Source: an archaeon (GTDB taxonomy: Archaea; Nanobdellota; Nanobdellia; Woesearchaeales; GW2011-AR9). From it: DNA of 39,359 bases. A model generated the notes under the pieces. It saw only the letters and a program-made list of their open reading frames with translations. It ran no database searches and had not been told where the DNA came from. The stretch is from the NCBI GenBank assembly GCA_023259115.1, contig JAHFQW010000002.1, forward strand, positions 1-39,359. Reading direction: 5' to 3'. Positions 1 through 8,282 of this stretch are shown piece by piece (positions within the stretch are counted from its first letter, which is position 1; each line of letters opens with the position of its first letter). Both the position numbers and the translations under genes were made by a program.

Positions 1-9
1 GCTAAAATC

Positions 10-47
10 TTATAAATTGTTCTTCCATTCTCTCTAAAATAGAGGTG
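10..47 (+). promoter_or_regulatory. TATA box and ribosome binding site of the lipoprotein gene
   Basis: A TATA-like TTATAAAT lies at 10-17 and a Shine-Dalgarno-like GAGGTG at 42-47, seven bases before the ATG at 55. The transcript would have a short leader. The ribosome binding site supports the chosen start. Confidence 0.6.
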
Positions 48-54
48 TATTATA

Positions 55-1533
55 ATGAAATTTAAATTATTATTTTTAGTGGGATTATTGTCGTTAGTTT
101 TGGTTGTTTCTAGTTGTGGCAAACCCGGTCAAGGACAAACTAGTTTTGCTGGTCAAGCGGTTGCGGGATTTTCTGATGTAGGATGTGTTTCGGGACAATG
201 GTGTTATGAAGTTGGTGGTAAAAATGTGGGATGTGATACAGGCTGTACTACAATGAATAATAAAGGAGTAATGGGTAAAGAAGACCCTTGGTGTGCAACA
301 AGTACTGTGAATAAAAATGGCAAACAGGTGTATGTAGGAGGGAGTGGAAAGTGGAAACCTTGTGCGAAGGAACAATCCGGTCCAGTTTCGTGTGCTGGTG
401 GAACTACATGTGATGGAACGCTTGTGACGGGAACGGATGGTCAAGTGGTGTGTGGAACTGATTTACAAAATTGGAAATGTACCACAAAAGGCTGGGTTGG
501 ACAAAAAGATTCATGCGTTTGTCCCACTACCACTAAACCCGTAACGGGCTATGGTGGAAATCCACCGTGTACGGATTCTGATGGCAAAGATTTCTTAACC
601 AAAGGGAGTATATCAGTAAATGGTGAAGTTAAAGAAGATTTTTGTTACACAGCGAATACGGGCGTAACCTATTTATTTGAAGCGGTGTGTGGAGATACGA
701 AAATAGGTAATGATCCTTATTATTATGTCCAGAAGAAGTGTGAAGAAGGGGGAACGGGAATGGAACCGGGGAAGTTTAATTGTTTGGATGGAAAATGTGT
801 GGAGAAGCCGCAGGCGGATGAGAAGAAGTGTACTCCAGGACCAACGGGGAATAAAGTGTGTGCTCAAGGAGAAGGCTCTAAGTCTGTTTATTTTGCTGAT
901 GAGATGATTTTAGGTGCAGATTGTACGGTTGGACCAAAGAAAAATCAATATGGATATATTGAGGGTACTTATTGTAGTTATACATTTAATAATGTAACTC
1001 CGCTTTGTTCACCAGATAAAGGATGTTGTAAGTTGTCTCCTGTTCCAGGTACAAGTCCTACTTGCGAAGGGAATGTTGCTGTAAATCAAACTATAGATTC
1101 TTGTACGGGTAAGGTTTTCAACATTAAGACAGATTGTACACCCTATTCGTCTAGTAGTAATAAATATACTTGTGTTGATAAAATGGGTGACTGTTGGTCC
1201 TGTGGAAAACCAATATGTCAGAAAGTTTCTATGGAAAGCCTAGATAATCAAGGGGAAGCGAAAGTAGGGTCTGTATATTTTGCATATTATGGCACTTGTG
1301 CTGAGAAGTATCCGGAAGGCACATGGAAAGATACGGGAAAGAATGTAACAGGACCGGGGTGTCCTCCTCCTCCTTGTCCGGCTACACCAAATAATCCAAT
1401 TTGTAAGGGAAATATTTTAGTAAATAATACGATAGATTGCAAAGGTGTAACCAAAAGTGAAGAAATTGATTGTGGAGCCAAGGGAAAAATTTGTGCTGTG
1501 AATTCTGCGAACTATGGGGGATGTGGGCCTTAA
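55..1533 (+). CDS. Cysteine-rich secreted lipoprotein of unknown function
   Basis: I do not recognise a named family. The 492-residue protein starts with a basic residue pair and a hydrophobic stretch ending in a lipobox-like VVSSC, so Cys21 is the likely lipid-anchored residue and the protein should face outwards on the membrane. A short SFAGQAVAG linker follows; similar TGxAV linkers after signal peptides are, to my knowledge, common in DPANN secreted proteins. The rest is rich in Cys, Gly and Thr with many Cys pairs, suggesting disulfide-stabilised small domains. Two C-terminal segments, about residues 335-361 and 448-473, are repeats of each other (PxCxGNxxVNxTID, then Cys-Gly and a second Cys). 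Start chosen at the ATG with GAGGTG seven bases upstream. Role at the cell surface is inferred from signal and composition only. Confidence 0.85.
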   Translation: MKFKLLFLVGLLSLVLVVSSCGKPGQGQTSFAGQAVAGFSDVGCVSGQWCYEVGGKNVGCDTGCTTMNNKGVMGKEDPWCATSTVNKNGKQVYVGGSGKWKPCAKEQSGPVSCAGGTTCDGTLVTGTDGQVVCGTDLQNWKCTTKGWVGQKDSCVCPTTTKPVTGYGGNPPCTDSDGKDFLTKGSISVNGEVKEDFCYTANTGVTYLFEAVCGDTKIGNDPYYYVQKKCEEGGTGMEPGKFNCLDGKCVEKPQADEKKCTPGPTGNKVCAQGEGSKSVYFADEMILGADCTVGPKKNQYGYIEGTYCSYTFNNVTPLCSPDKGCCKLSPVPGTSPTCEGNVAVNQTIDSCTGKVFNIKTDCTPYSSSSNKYTCVDKMGDCWSCGKPICQKVSMESLDNQGEAKVGSVYFAYYGTCAEKYPEGTWKDTGKNVTGPGCPPPPCPATPNNPICKGNILVNNTIDCKGVTKSEEIDCGAKGKICAVNSANYGGCGP

Positions 1534-1595
1534 ATTATATTTCCATTACATTTTTTTTTAATTATATTTAACAATAATTCCAATGGGGGTTGAAT

Positions 1596-2378
1596 TTATC
1601 CAGATGTGTTGAATAGTTGTTCTGTAGTATACTTTTTCGTGTTGTTATCAATGGTTAGAAATGTGTTCTGGGGAAGGGTTGTCCAGGTGAGGGGTGGAAG
1701 ATTTTCTGTTGAGTTGGTGTGGGGAATTTTTTCTGAACTTACGATAAGAATTTCGTTGTTTTGGCTGTGAGCAAGCGACATTTGGTAATATAATTTATCT
1801 TTATGTGGGGCGATGGCGATGTAGGTTGTTTCTTTTGTGATGAGGATGATGTTGCTGCCGGCATGATTTTTGAATTGGTTGAGAGTGTGGGAGATGGCTT
1901 GTGTAATTGGGTGGGTTTGGGCGAGGGTGAGGATGGCGTAGAAAATTTTTTCGGAGTCGGTTGTGCCTTGTGGTTTGTAGATTGTTTGGTCGTAAGGTAT
2001 GGGTTCTTTGATGCTGCCATTATGGCAGAAGATGATTTCTCCGAGTGTAGGGTGTTTGTAGTAGAAGGGGTGGGTGTTTTCTGGGCAGATGTTTGTTCCA
2101 GAAGTTTTACGGACGTGAATGAGGGTGATGGGGGAGGTAATTTTTTGGAGAGGGATAATTGAGATTTGGTCTTCATATAGGGGAGCGAGGGATTTTTGAA
2201 TGATCCAGTGGTTGTCTTGCTGGTAGGCGATACCCCAGCCGTCACTATGTTTAAATGAGCCAAGACCGTTGATTTGATTACGTTCGTGGTGGGTGGTTTG
2301 GTCTTGGGCCATGTGCGTTATGGCACTGAGAAGAGGGGAGAGGGGGATATTTCCTAGAGCGAGAAGCATTCGGCACAT
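1596..2378 (-). CDS. Class II glutamine amidotransferase domain protein (YafJ/EgtC-like)
   Basis: The protein begins Met-Cys, placing the N-terminal nucleophile Cys2 of Ntn-type glutamine amidotransferases directly after the initiator Met, which must be removed for activity. Further family signatures are HSDGWGIAY (about residues 44-52), HVRKTSG, the HNGSI turn that helps form the oxyanion hole, and a TTDSE segment. The length of 260 residues fits a stand-alone class II amidotransferase of the YafJ type, without a synthetase domain. It would release ammonia from glutamine; the acceptor is unknown. A TATA-like ATTTAAAAAC lies at 2402-2410 on this strand, about 25 bases ahead of the ATG, consistent with a nearly leaderless mRNA. 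No adjacent partner enzyme suggests a pathway. Confidence 0.88.
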   Translation of the reverse strand: MCRMLLALGNIPLSPLLSAITHMAQDQTTHHERNQINGLGSFKHSDGWGIAYQQDNHWIIQKSLAPLYEDQISIIPLQKITSPITLIHVRKTSGTNICPENTHPFYYKHPTLGEIIFCHNGSIKEPIPYDQTIYKPQGTTDSEKIFYAILTLAQTHPITQAISHTLNQFKNHAGSNIILITKETTYIAIAPHKDKLYYQMSLAHSQNNEILIVSSEKIPHTNSTENLPPLTWTTLPQNTFLTIDNNTKKYTTEQLFNTSG

Positions 2379-2476
2379 GGGCTTTTAAGAGGGATTATGG
2401 GTTTTTAAATGTTGGGGAACAGCATTTTTGTGGGGATGCGGGTTTGAGTTTGGGAGAATTTCAATTAAGAAGCGAA

Positions 2477-2620
2477 GGCTTTTTAAATAGAGTGCGATTT
2501 TTGTTCATATTCGGGTATCTATTTAGAGGGTTGTTCCAAGCTCTGGGTAACAGTTTAAAATTGGATTAAAACATGAAAAAAACAGAATTGAAACATTAAT
2601 ATTACGAGGTTATTATACAT
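2477..2620 (+). promoter_or_regulatory. Leader and promoters of the eS1 gene
   Basis: Two TATA-like elements precede eS1: GCTTTTTAAATAG at 2479-2490 and AGTTTAAAATT near 2552-2562. The first would give an mRNA leader of roughly 110 bases, the second about 30. A small imperfect hairpin (TGTTCC pairing with GG..AACA) can form near 2531-2552. A ribosome binding site GAGGT lies at 2606-2610, ten bases before the ATG. No start sites are proven. Confidence 0.4.
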
Positions 2621-3325
2621 ATGGCAGCCCCACAAAAACAAGAAGGAAAAGAAAAAGTAAGCAGAATTAAAGTGAAGAAGAAAGCATGGTATAAGATTTT
2701 GAGTCCTAAGATGTTTGGTAATCATGAATTGGGTGAGACGTATTTAACAGAGGCTAATGTAGCAATGGGGAGAATATTAAAAATTAATCTTAAAGATCTT
2801 ACAGGTAATGTGCGTGATCAGAATGCGTATGTAATATTTCAGGTTACTGGTGTTAATGGTACGAGTTTGCAGGCGAGTACGATTGGCTATGAATTGACTT
2901 CGGCGTATGTGAAGCGGGCGGTGCGTAAAAATACGAATAGATTAGACGATTATTTTGTGTTGCAGAGTAAAGATGGCAAAGCAGTGGTTGTTAAGACGCT
3001 TTTGGTGACACAGCATAAGATTCAGCGTTCATTACAATCTTCTTTACGAGAGTTGTCGCATCAATTGTTTGCGGAAGATTTAGAGAAAGGACTTGAGATG
3101 TTTTTGGAGGATGTATTTAGTTCTCGATTGCAGTCTGGTACACGCAAGCGATTGGCAAAGTTGTATCCACTCAAAGAGTTTTCAATTCGTTCGCTGATGA
3201 TTAAAGAAGGTGGAAATATGCCTGTGGTGACGGTGCAGCGACGAGTGGTGCAGGAAGCGCCGGCTGATGTGCAAGAACAGGCTCAAGAGCAAGAGTTGGG
3301 TTCAGAAGAAGAAGTTGAAGCATAG
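2621..3325 (+). CDS. rps3ae: 30S ribosomal protein eS1 (S3Ae)
   Basis: The 234-residue protein matches the archaeal/eukaryotic eS1 (Rps3a) family over most of its length: the KKKAWYKILSPKMFG start, the LGETYLTEA and GRILKINLKDLTG segments, and the FSIRSLMIKEGG end of the core. eS1 binds the 30S subunit near the mRNA exit channel. The last 35 or so residues are Gln/Glu-rich and less conserved. The start ATG has GAGGT ten bases upstream. The metallophosphoesterase gene follows after three bases, so the two are probably co-transcribed. Confidence 0.95.
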   Translation: MAAPQKQEGKEKVSRIKVKKKAWYKILSPKMFGNHELGETYLTEANVAMGRILKINLKDLTGNVRDQNAYVIFQVTGVNGTSLQASTIGYELTSAYVKRAVRKNTNRLDDYFVLQSKDGKAVVVKTLLVTQHKIQRSLQSSLRELSHQLFAEDLEKGLEMFLEDVFSSRLQSGTRKRLAKLYPLKEFSIRSLMIKEGGNMPVVTVQRRVVQEAPADVQEQAQEQELGSEEEVEA

Positions 3326-3328
3326 GCG

Positions 3329-3928
3329 ATGAAGTTTCTGGTTTTTACCGATATTCATGAAAATGAAGCGCAGTTGAAATCGCTTGTTGCGCGAGCACGA
3401 AAAGAGGATATTGATTTTATTATTTGTTTAGGAGATTTCTCGACGTTTGGACGTGGAGGACGGCATGTGGTTGAGATGTTTAAAGCGGTTGGCAAGAAGT
3501 TGTATATTATTCCGGGCAATCATGAGGAACATGGCGATGTTTTCTTGCAGGCGATTTCTAGTTATGGTGGTTGTGTGAATATGCATCAGAGAGAGGAGCG
3601 AGTAGAAGGATATGTATTTTTGGGGTATGGCGGCGGCGGCTTTAATCAAGAGGATGGAACATTTCGAAAAATTGCGCGAAATTGGTATGGTGAGTATAAA
3701 GATGAGAAAGTGGTGTTGTTATTACATGGGCCGCCGTTGGGGACGAATGTAGATTTACTCAATAATAGATATGTGGGAAATAAAGATTATCGGGCATTTA
3801 TTGAACGGATAAAACCTAAGTTAGTGTTGTGTGGGCATTTACATGAAACAGCGGGCGTTGTGGATACGATTGGTGCTACGAAGGTGGCAAATCCTGGGTG
3901 GGATGGCATGGTTATTGAGTTGAAGTAG
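3329..3928 (+). CDS. Calcineurin-like metallophosphoesterase
   Basis: All signature blocks of the calcineurin-like phosphoesterase fold are visible in 199 residues: D8-x-H10 (TDIHEN), GD36 in CLGDFS, G-N64-H65-E, H133 in LLHGPP and G-H170-L-H172-E. These supply two metal ions for phosphoester hydrolysis. The protein is a single compact domain of the YfcE/MJ0936-like size class, so the substrate may be a small phosphodiester or nucleotide; this is not decided by sequence. It begins three bases after the eS1 stop, indicating translation from the same mRNA. Confidence 0.9.
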   Translation: MKFLVFTDIHENEAQLKSLVARARKEDIDFIICLGDFSTFGRGGRHVVEMFKAVGKKLYIIPGNHEEHGDVFLQAISSYGGCVNMHQREERVEGYVFLGYGGGGFNQEDGTFRKIARNWYGEYKDEKVVLLLHGPPLGTNVDLLNNRYVGNKDYRAFIERIKPKLVLCGHLHETAGVVDTIGATKVANPGWDGMVIELK

Positions 3929-4001
3929 GAGATGTTTTTTGACGATTATGTTATTGTGGATAAGAGATATGTTTAAATAGGAATTATGGTTTGTTTGGAG
4001 T

Positions 4002-5027
4002 ATGGCGATGGATGTGTTTTCTTTACCAGGGTTGATTTTAGCAGATATTGCAAAAGCTAAAGAGCAAGATAAGAAGTTTAAAGATTTGAAGAAGAGCCTT
4101 AAGAAGAAGTATTCTGTGGATGAGATTGCGAAACTGCAGAAGAAGTATATGAAAAAGCCGGATGAGTTTAAAGTGAATTTTGCGGTACTTGTCGATACAT
4201 TTGTAATTGATTATACAGCGTTTCGTGAGGCGTATGGTGAGTTATTACGTGTGATTTTAGAGACGATGGAGGCGACGCAGCATGAGGAGTTTCAAGAGGT
4301 TTTGTCAATTGAGCAGATGATTGAGCGAGTGGAAGCGCGAGCGGCAGAGAAGCCGGGAGAGTTTTATTTTCCGGAGAAGGCACGCAAGGTATTTGCAAAA
4401 GAGTTGATGCGAGCGCTTGAGAATTTGGCGGCGCAGCTGCAAAAAGATTATTCTAACTTAAGTGGATTACAAAAAGGTAAGAAGTATGTGATGGGTTTTT
4501 TTTCTAGGTTTATTAGCAGCGGGTCGGCGGAGCGCAAAGGGATGAAGGCGGCGGGAAAAGTACGTGAGCAAGTAGATCATACTACAGAAGTGATTTCTCA
4601 TTTGCATCATGAGTTGGATACGGGTGTGCAACAGGATTTTTTGATTTTATTTTTACAGTATGTTACTGATTTAGAGAAGACAGATGATTTATTTAAGCAG
4701 TTGAAAGATGATTTAGAAAAGATAATGCAAACGATTAGAAATGAGCTGGAAGAGGTTATTATTAAGGTTGCGCCGTTTTTGGCAGCAATTCAACATGATG
4801 TACAATCAGCGGCAAAGATAAAAGATGCACGTGATACATTTATGGCATTGCAGGGGAAGATAAATGATGGATTGGGTCGGGAAGAAAAGTGGGATTTAGA
4901 GAGTGGGGCGGCACTACAAAAGCTTAATAGCAGCCAAACTACGCTCATTGCCACCCTTGCAGGAATTGAGAAAGGAGCTGTAGAGAAAATTGTGGGTGAT
5001 GTTTTAGGACGAGAATTGGGGAAATGA
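4002..5027 (+). CDS. Helical protein of unknown function
   Basis: I do not recognise this 341-residue protein. It is almost entirely charged alpha helix (many Lys/Glu heptad-like stretches at about residues 16-60, 110-160 and 190-270), has no signal peptide or membrane segment, and resembles a cytoplasmic helical-bundle or coiled-coil protein. A TATA-like TGTTTAAATAG lies at about 3969-3979, some 25 bases before the ATG at 4002, suggesting a leaderless transcript and supporting the first of two nearby ATGs (4002 and 4008). It stands between the eS1 unit and an amidohydrolase gene with its own promoter. Confidence 0.8.
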   Translation: MAMDVFSLPGLILADIAKAKEQDKKFKDLKKSLKKKYSVDEIAKLQKKYMKKPDEFKVNFAVLVDTFVIDYTAFREAYGELLRVILETMEATQHEEFQEVLSIEQMIERVEARAAEKPGEFYFPEKARKVFAKELMRALENLAAQLQKDYSNLSGLQKGKKYVMGFFSRFISSGSAERKGMKAAGKVREQVDHTTEVISHLHHELDTGVQQDFLILFLQYVTDLEKTDDLFKQLKDDLEKIMQTIRNELEEVIIKVAPFLAAIQHDVQSAAKIKDARDTFMALQGKINDGLGREEKWDLESGAALQKLNSSQTTLIATLAGIEKGAVEKIVGDVLGRELGK

Positions 5028-5062
5028 GCAACATTTATATAATTTTTTAAAATGCTTCTGTT

Positions 5063-5878
5063 ATGATTATTGATACGCATGTTCATCTGGAGAATTTCTC
5101 GACAAAAGATGTTTCTTTAGCTGAACGATTGACAAATCTAAAAAGAGTAATGAAACAAGCCCAGGTTGATAAAGCTATTATTTTATGTTGTGTGGATGCG
5201 GTGAATAGAAAAGCAGTCCAAATGGATGATATTTTGGAATTAGTGAAAAATGAGAAAAATATTTTTGTAGTAGGAACGTTGAGTATCAACTATACTCCTG
5301 CACAATTGGGATATGTCAAGGAACTGCTTCAACAGAAGAGAATTATTGGGATTAAATTTTATCCGGGATATGAAGCGTTTTATCCCAATGATAACAGATT
5401 GGATGCGGCGTATGCGTTATGCGAAGCGTATGATGTGCCGGCGGTGTTTCATTCAGGAGAGACGTATGGCCGTGGTGTGGGAATAAAATATTCTATGCCA
5501 ATTCATATTGATGATTTAGCGATACGTAGGCCAAATCTAAAGATAGTCATTGCACATTTAGGCAATCCCTGGCTGGATGAGGTGATGGTGATTTTGAATA
5601 GGCATACAAATGTCTATGCGGATATCTCAGCATTGGTGTGGCGTGGGTTTGATAGTTGTTGGAAGCCGTATTATAGTGATGCGATTGTGCGTCTTATTAA
5701 GTGGAATGATGGACAGAAACATAAGTTGTTATTTGCAACAGATTGGCCTTGTCATAATGATGCGGTTTATTATACTTTTATGAAAGAATATGTTAGGTTT
5801 GTGAAGCAGTTACGTATTTCTAAAGAGGATAAGGAATTGATGTTGTATAAGAATGCGCAGAAAGTGTTTAGGACTTAA
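5063..5878 (+). CDS. Amidohydrolase family 2 (TIM-barrel metal-dependent hydrolase)
   Basis: The 271-residue protein opens with IDTHVHLE, the H6-x-H8 metal-binding pair at the end of strand 1 of the amidohydrolase TIM barrel. Later ligand positions are visible in VFHSGETYG, IVIAHLGNPW and the FATDWP segment holding the catalytic Asp. This is the pattern of the amidohydrolase-2 family (decarboxylases and lactone hydrolases), usually using one divalent metal. The substrate cannot be named. A TATA-like TTTATATAAT lies at about 5034-5043, roughly 25 bases before the ATG, fitting a leaderless mRNA. Confidence 0.88.
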   Translation: MIIDTHVHLENFSTKDVSLAERLTNLKRVMKQAQVDKAIILCCVDAVNRKAVQMDDILELVKNEKNIFVVGTLSINYTPAQLGYVKELLQQKRIIGIKFYPGYEAFYPNDNRLDAAYALCEAYDVPAVFHSGETYGRGVGIKYSMPIHIDDLAIRRPNLKIVIAHLGNPWLDEVMVILNRHTNVYADISALVWRGFDSCWKPYYSDAIVRLIKWNDGQKHKLLFATDWPCHNDAVYYTFMKEYVRFVKQLRISKEDKELMLYKNAQKVFRT

Positions 5879-5944
5879 TTATTTCTGAGATGGGGGTAAT
5901 TATTTTTTTATGATTTGTTGTTATACCATTGAATAGAATAAAAT

Positions 5945-6910
5945 TTATTTTTGAGGTGGGGGTGGAATTTCTTGTGTTATCGCATCCATAAATACTTTAT
6001 CTGTTTTGATGGCGATGCCTTTTTGTTTGGTGTTGATTTCTACCGCAGACATTTGGGCGAGGCCTAGGGAGATAAGTTCGCCTTTTAATGTGAGGATGGC
6101 GATAGTTTGATCTTTGCGAAAGTTCTCGAGTTTACTAATTCCGGGAATGGCCAAGTCTCGTCCATGAGTAAGGGAGGGGATAGCGTTGTCAAACACCCAG
6201 CATTTGGGAAGATGTTTGAGAGCGAGTTCGACGGGTTGCAGACAGTAGTTGAGGAATTTGTCATTTTGTTCTGTGGTGTAGAAGTGCATTGCGTCTTGCA
6301 GGTCGTTGAGGGTGACGAGGTTGTCTTTTTCGGTGAAGGGGCCGGCTTGGGTTCGTCTTAATTCGGCCATATGCGCTCCTGTGCCAAGGGCTTGACCAAG
6401 ATCGTGGCAGAGTTTTCGGATATATGTTCCGGCTTGGCATTTGACGCGAAATAAGATGTCTTTGTCTTTGATTTCAATGAGTTCAAATTCATAGATTTCA
6501 CGTTCTCGAAGCTGGCGTTTGACGGCACTTTTAATAGGGGGGAGTTGTTTAATTTTACCTATGAATTTTTGAGTTGCTTGCTGGATTGTCTCAAGGGGGA
6601 GCGGTTGGTGCAGATGCATGATACCAACATATTCTTTAGGTGCGGTGAGGAGAAACTGGGTGATTCTAGTTGCTTTGCCAATGGCGATGGGTTGGACACC
6701 GGTGACGTTTGGGTCGAGGGTGCCTGAGTGGCCGGATTTATCGATATTGAGAATTTTTTGGACGTAGTCGGAGACTTGGTGCGAGGAGGGGCCGGCGGGT
6801 TTGTCGATGTTGATGATGCTGTAGTTGAGGCGTTCTTGTATGGTGCGTTCTTCTGGGGCTTTGCCAAAGATTCCCACGGCGGTTTTTTTGATGAAGATTT
6901 GGAGTGGCAT
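5945..6910 (-). CDS. cbf5: tRNA/rRNA pseudouridine synthase Cbf5 (TruB family)
   Basis: Cbf5 is the catalytic subunit of archaeal H/ACA ribonucleoproteins and can also make pseudouridine 55 in tRNA. The NIDKPAGPSSHQV segment and SGHSGTLDPNVTG, with catalytic Asp66, are diagnostic. The AGTYIRKLCHDLG and GAHMAELRRTQAGPF motifs follow. From about residue 240 there is a PUA-type RNA-binding domain (LTHGRDLAIPGI to VFMDA). The length of 321 residues is normal for archaea. A TATA-like AGATATTAAAAA lies upstream near 6938-6950 on this strand. It follows the eL31 gene on the same strand after 99 bases that contain a T-rich stretch and that promoter. Confidence 0.95.
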   Translation of the reverse strand: MPLQIFIKKTAVGIFGKAPEERTIQERLNYSIINIDKPAGPSSHQVSDYVQKILNIDKSGHSGTLDPNVTGVQPIAIGKATRITQFLLTAPKEYVGIMHLHQPLPLETIQQATQKFIGKIKQLPPIKSAVKRQLREREIYEFELIEIKDKDILFRVKCQAGTYIRKLCHDLGQALGTGAHMAELRRTQAGPFTEKDNLVTLNDLQDAMHFYTTEQNDKFLNYCLQPVELALKHLPKCWVFDNAIPSLTHGRDLAIPGISKLENFRKDQTIAILTLKGELISLGLAQMSAVEINTKQKGIAIKTDKVFMDAITQEIPPPPQK

Positions 6911-7009
6911 ACGAATGGATTTTTGGTGTGTTTTTAATATCTTTCGGCAATTAATTAAAAAAGAAGATTTCTTTGCTATACAAATGGTTAGACTACTAGA
7001 AGAATAAAT

Positions 7010-7399
7010 TTATGCACTTGCGGCAACTTCAACTTTTTTTTGAGCTGCGGGTTTGGAAGCAGCGGTTGTTTTGGCGGGCTTTTCTGTTTTTGATTTTGCT
7101 GGTGTTTTTTTTGAGGCGGGTTTTTCGTTGCCAAATAAACTTGCGGTGACAATACCTTTCTCGTCTTTTTTGGCGATGATTTTAATGTGATGAGGAGGAT
7201 TTTGGATGCCGTGCTGCCAGAGTTTTTCGTTGACTTGTTTGTCTAGGTTGATGTTTTCTGATTTCATATGTTTTACCAGAAATTCCCGCAGAGCGGTGAC
7301 GGCTTTGGGGGTGCGTTTCCAATTAGGCGCTTTTTGGTATTCTTTACGCAGAGGAACGTTGTAGGTTCGCTCGAGAGTTTGAGTGGTTGTTTTTGCCAT
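7010..7399 (-). CDS. rpl31e: 50S ribosomal protein eL31 with Lys/Ala-rich tail
   Basis: The first 95 residues match eL31: LERTYNVPLR, RTPKAVTALREFLVKHM and LNEKLW-like VNEKLWQHG segments. eL31 sits at the polypeptide exit tunnel rim of the large subunit. After residue 95 there is an added tail of about 34 residues made almost only of Lys, Ala, Pro, Thr and Ser, longer than the typical archaeal protein and probably disordered. It is the third gene of an eS19-eL39-eL31 run, 38 bases after the eL39 stop. Confidence 0.94.
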   Translation of the reverse strand: MAKTTTQTLERTYNVPLRKEYQKAPNWKRTPKAVTALREFLVKHMKSENINLDKQVNEKLWQHGIQNPPHHIKIIAKKDEKGIVTASLFGNEKPASKKTPAKSKTEKPAKTTAASKPAAQKKVEVAASA

Positions 7400-7437
7400 G
7401 TTGTTTTTATTATTTTTTTATTGTATTGAGTAGTAGT

Positions 7438-7611
7438 TTATACTTTTAATTTGATTCTGCGCCAGTTGCGTTTGACGACGGTGTGTTTGGAGGGATGGCG
7501 ACGTTTGCCTTTGCCGTGGACTTTGAAGACGGTCCAAAAGGGCGCCCATTTGGTTTGCAAGCTATATTTGATTAAGCGTTTTTTACGAGAGGGATGTCGG
7601 TTTTGGGCCAT
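7438..7611 (-). CDS. rpl39e: 50S ribosomal protein eL39
   Basis: A 57-residue reading frame between eS19 and eL31 encodes a very basic protein starting MAQNRHPSRKKRLIK and ending NWRRIKLKV. The C-terminal (H/N)WRR(T/I)KL signature, the central W and the size are those of eL39, which lines the ribosomal exit tunnel. Gene order eS19-eL39-eL31 is the usual archaeal arrangement and confirms the call. Spacing is 47 bases after eS19 and 38 bases before eL31. It is easy to miss because of its length. Confidence 0.93.
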   Translation of the reverse strand: MAQNRHPSRKKRLIKYSLQTKWAPFWTVFKVHGKGKRRHPSKHTVVKRNWRRIKLKV

Positions 7612-7658
7612 GTTTTTTTGATTGTGTTATTTTTTTATTATTCTAATTATTCATTCTT

Positions 7659-8108
7659 TTATTTTTTTAGTGCGGCGTGTTCTTCTTTGGCAACGGCTAC
7701 GGCGATTTTGTCTAGCAACGATGTGCCTTTTGGTGTGAGAATGCGGCCTTTATGGGTCTCTTTTTGAGTTTGTTTAATTAATTGTGATTTTTCTAGTTGC
7801 TGTAATACTTTTCTTAAAATGGAACCTGATGCTTTGTAGAAGCGTTCTGGTTTATGACCGCGATTTTTTTTACTGCCGTATTTGGTTCGGAGTTTTTCTG
7901 TACCTACCGGGCCGAGTTTTGCAACGGCACGAAGAACGGAGGCGGCGCGAACGTACCACCAATCAGTGTTTTCAGGCAAGCGATCTTTGCTGTGACCGGT
8001 TTTTACGAAATTGCTCCACGCAGGGGGCTGAACAAATTTTTGTTTTTTGAGTTCGTCTGCGGTGCGTTGAATCACTTTATGAGGATTCGCTTTTAAAATT
8101 GTAGTCAT
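7659..8108 (-). CDS. rps19e: 30S ribosomal protein eS19
   Basis: The 149-residue protein has the eS19 hallmarks: PPAWSNFVKTG, DWWYVRAASVLRAVA, the KYGSKKNRGHKPE basic loop and the ILRKVLQQLE helix followed by GRILTPKG. eS19 belongs to the small-subunit head. A TATA-like TTTATAAATAA lies near 8131-8141 on this strand, about 25-30 bases ahead of the ATG, so it starts the eS19-eL39-eL31 operon. In many archaea a PDCD5-type DNA-binding protein gene sits next to eS19; none is present here. Confidence 0.95.
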   Translation of the reverse strand: MTTILKANPHKVIQRTADELKKQKFVQPPAWSNFVKTGHSKDRLPENTDWWYVRAASVLRAVAKLGPVGTEKLRTKYGSKKNRGHKPERFYKASGSILRKVLQQLEKSQLIKQTQKETHKGRILTPKGTSLLDKIAVAVAKEEHAALKK

Positions 8109-8171
8109 AACGGGAATGGGGAAGGGGGTTATTTATAAAGTTTTCTAGTGTTTTGGTCGAGTGGCAGGAGA

Positions 8172-8184
8172 AAGGTTTAAATAG
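8172..8184 (+). promoter_or_regulatory. TATA-like promoter of the membrane-protein gene at 8283
   Basis: AAGGTTTAAATAGG is the best TATA-like match upstream of the plus-strand gene. A start site about 25 bases downstream would place the tandem repeats at 8208-8263 at the very beginning of the mRNA leader. The divergent eS19 promoter lies about 40 bases away. Confidence 0.45.
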
Positions 8185-8207
8185 GTTAGAGGTTTTGTAG
8201 ATGTAGT

Positions 8208-8263
8208 ATTTAGGTTTGATTTAGGTATAATTTAGGTATAATTTAAGTGTCGTTTAAGTATTT
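8208..8263 (+). repeat. Tandem 11-nt repeats in the leader of the 8283 gene
   Basis: Five successive units of 11-12 bases based on ATTTAGGTATA occur: ATTTAGGTTTG at 8208, two perfect ATTTAGGTATA copies at 8219 and 8230, ATTTAAGTGTC at 8241 and a degenerate TTTAAGTATT at 8253. The period is close to one helical turn, as expected for cooperative binding by a regulator, but slippage without function is possible. Confidence 0.7.
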
Positions 8264-8282
8264 AAAATAGGGGTGTGTGACT

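Noticed and set aside
673-907. Short frames inside the Cys-rich lipoprotein gene
   Set aside because: The lipoprotein has a signal peptide, a ribosome binding site and a consistent repeat pattern; the others are shadows.
1739-2263. Frames opposite to and out of phase with the glutamine amidotransferase gene (also 1803-2162 on the plus strand)
   Set aside because: They lie wholly inside a gene with clear catalytic motifs and have biased, low-complexity composition.
6559-7007. Several frames of 60-100 residues around the cbf5 start
   Set aside because: They overlap the conserved N-terminal Cbf5 region or its promoter and show no family resemblance.
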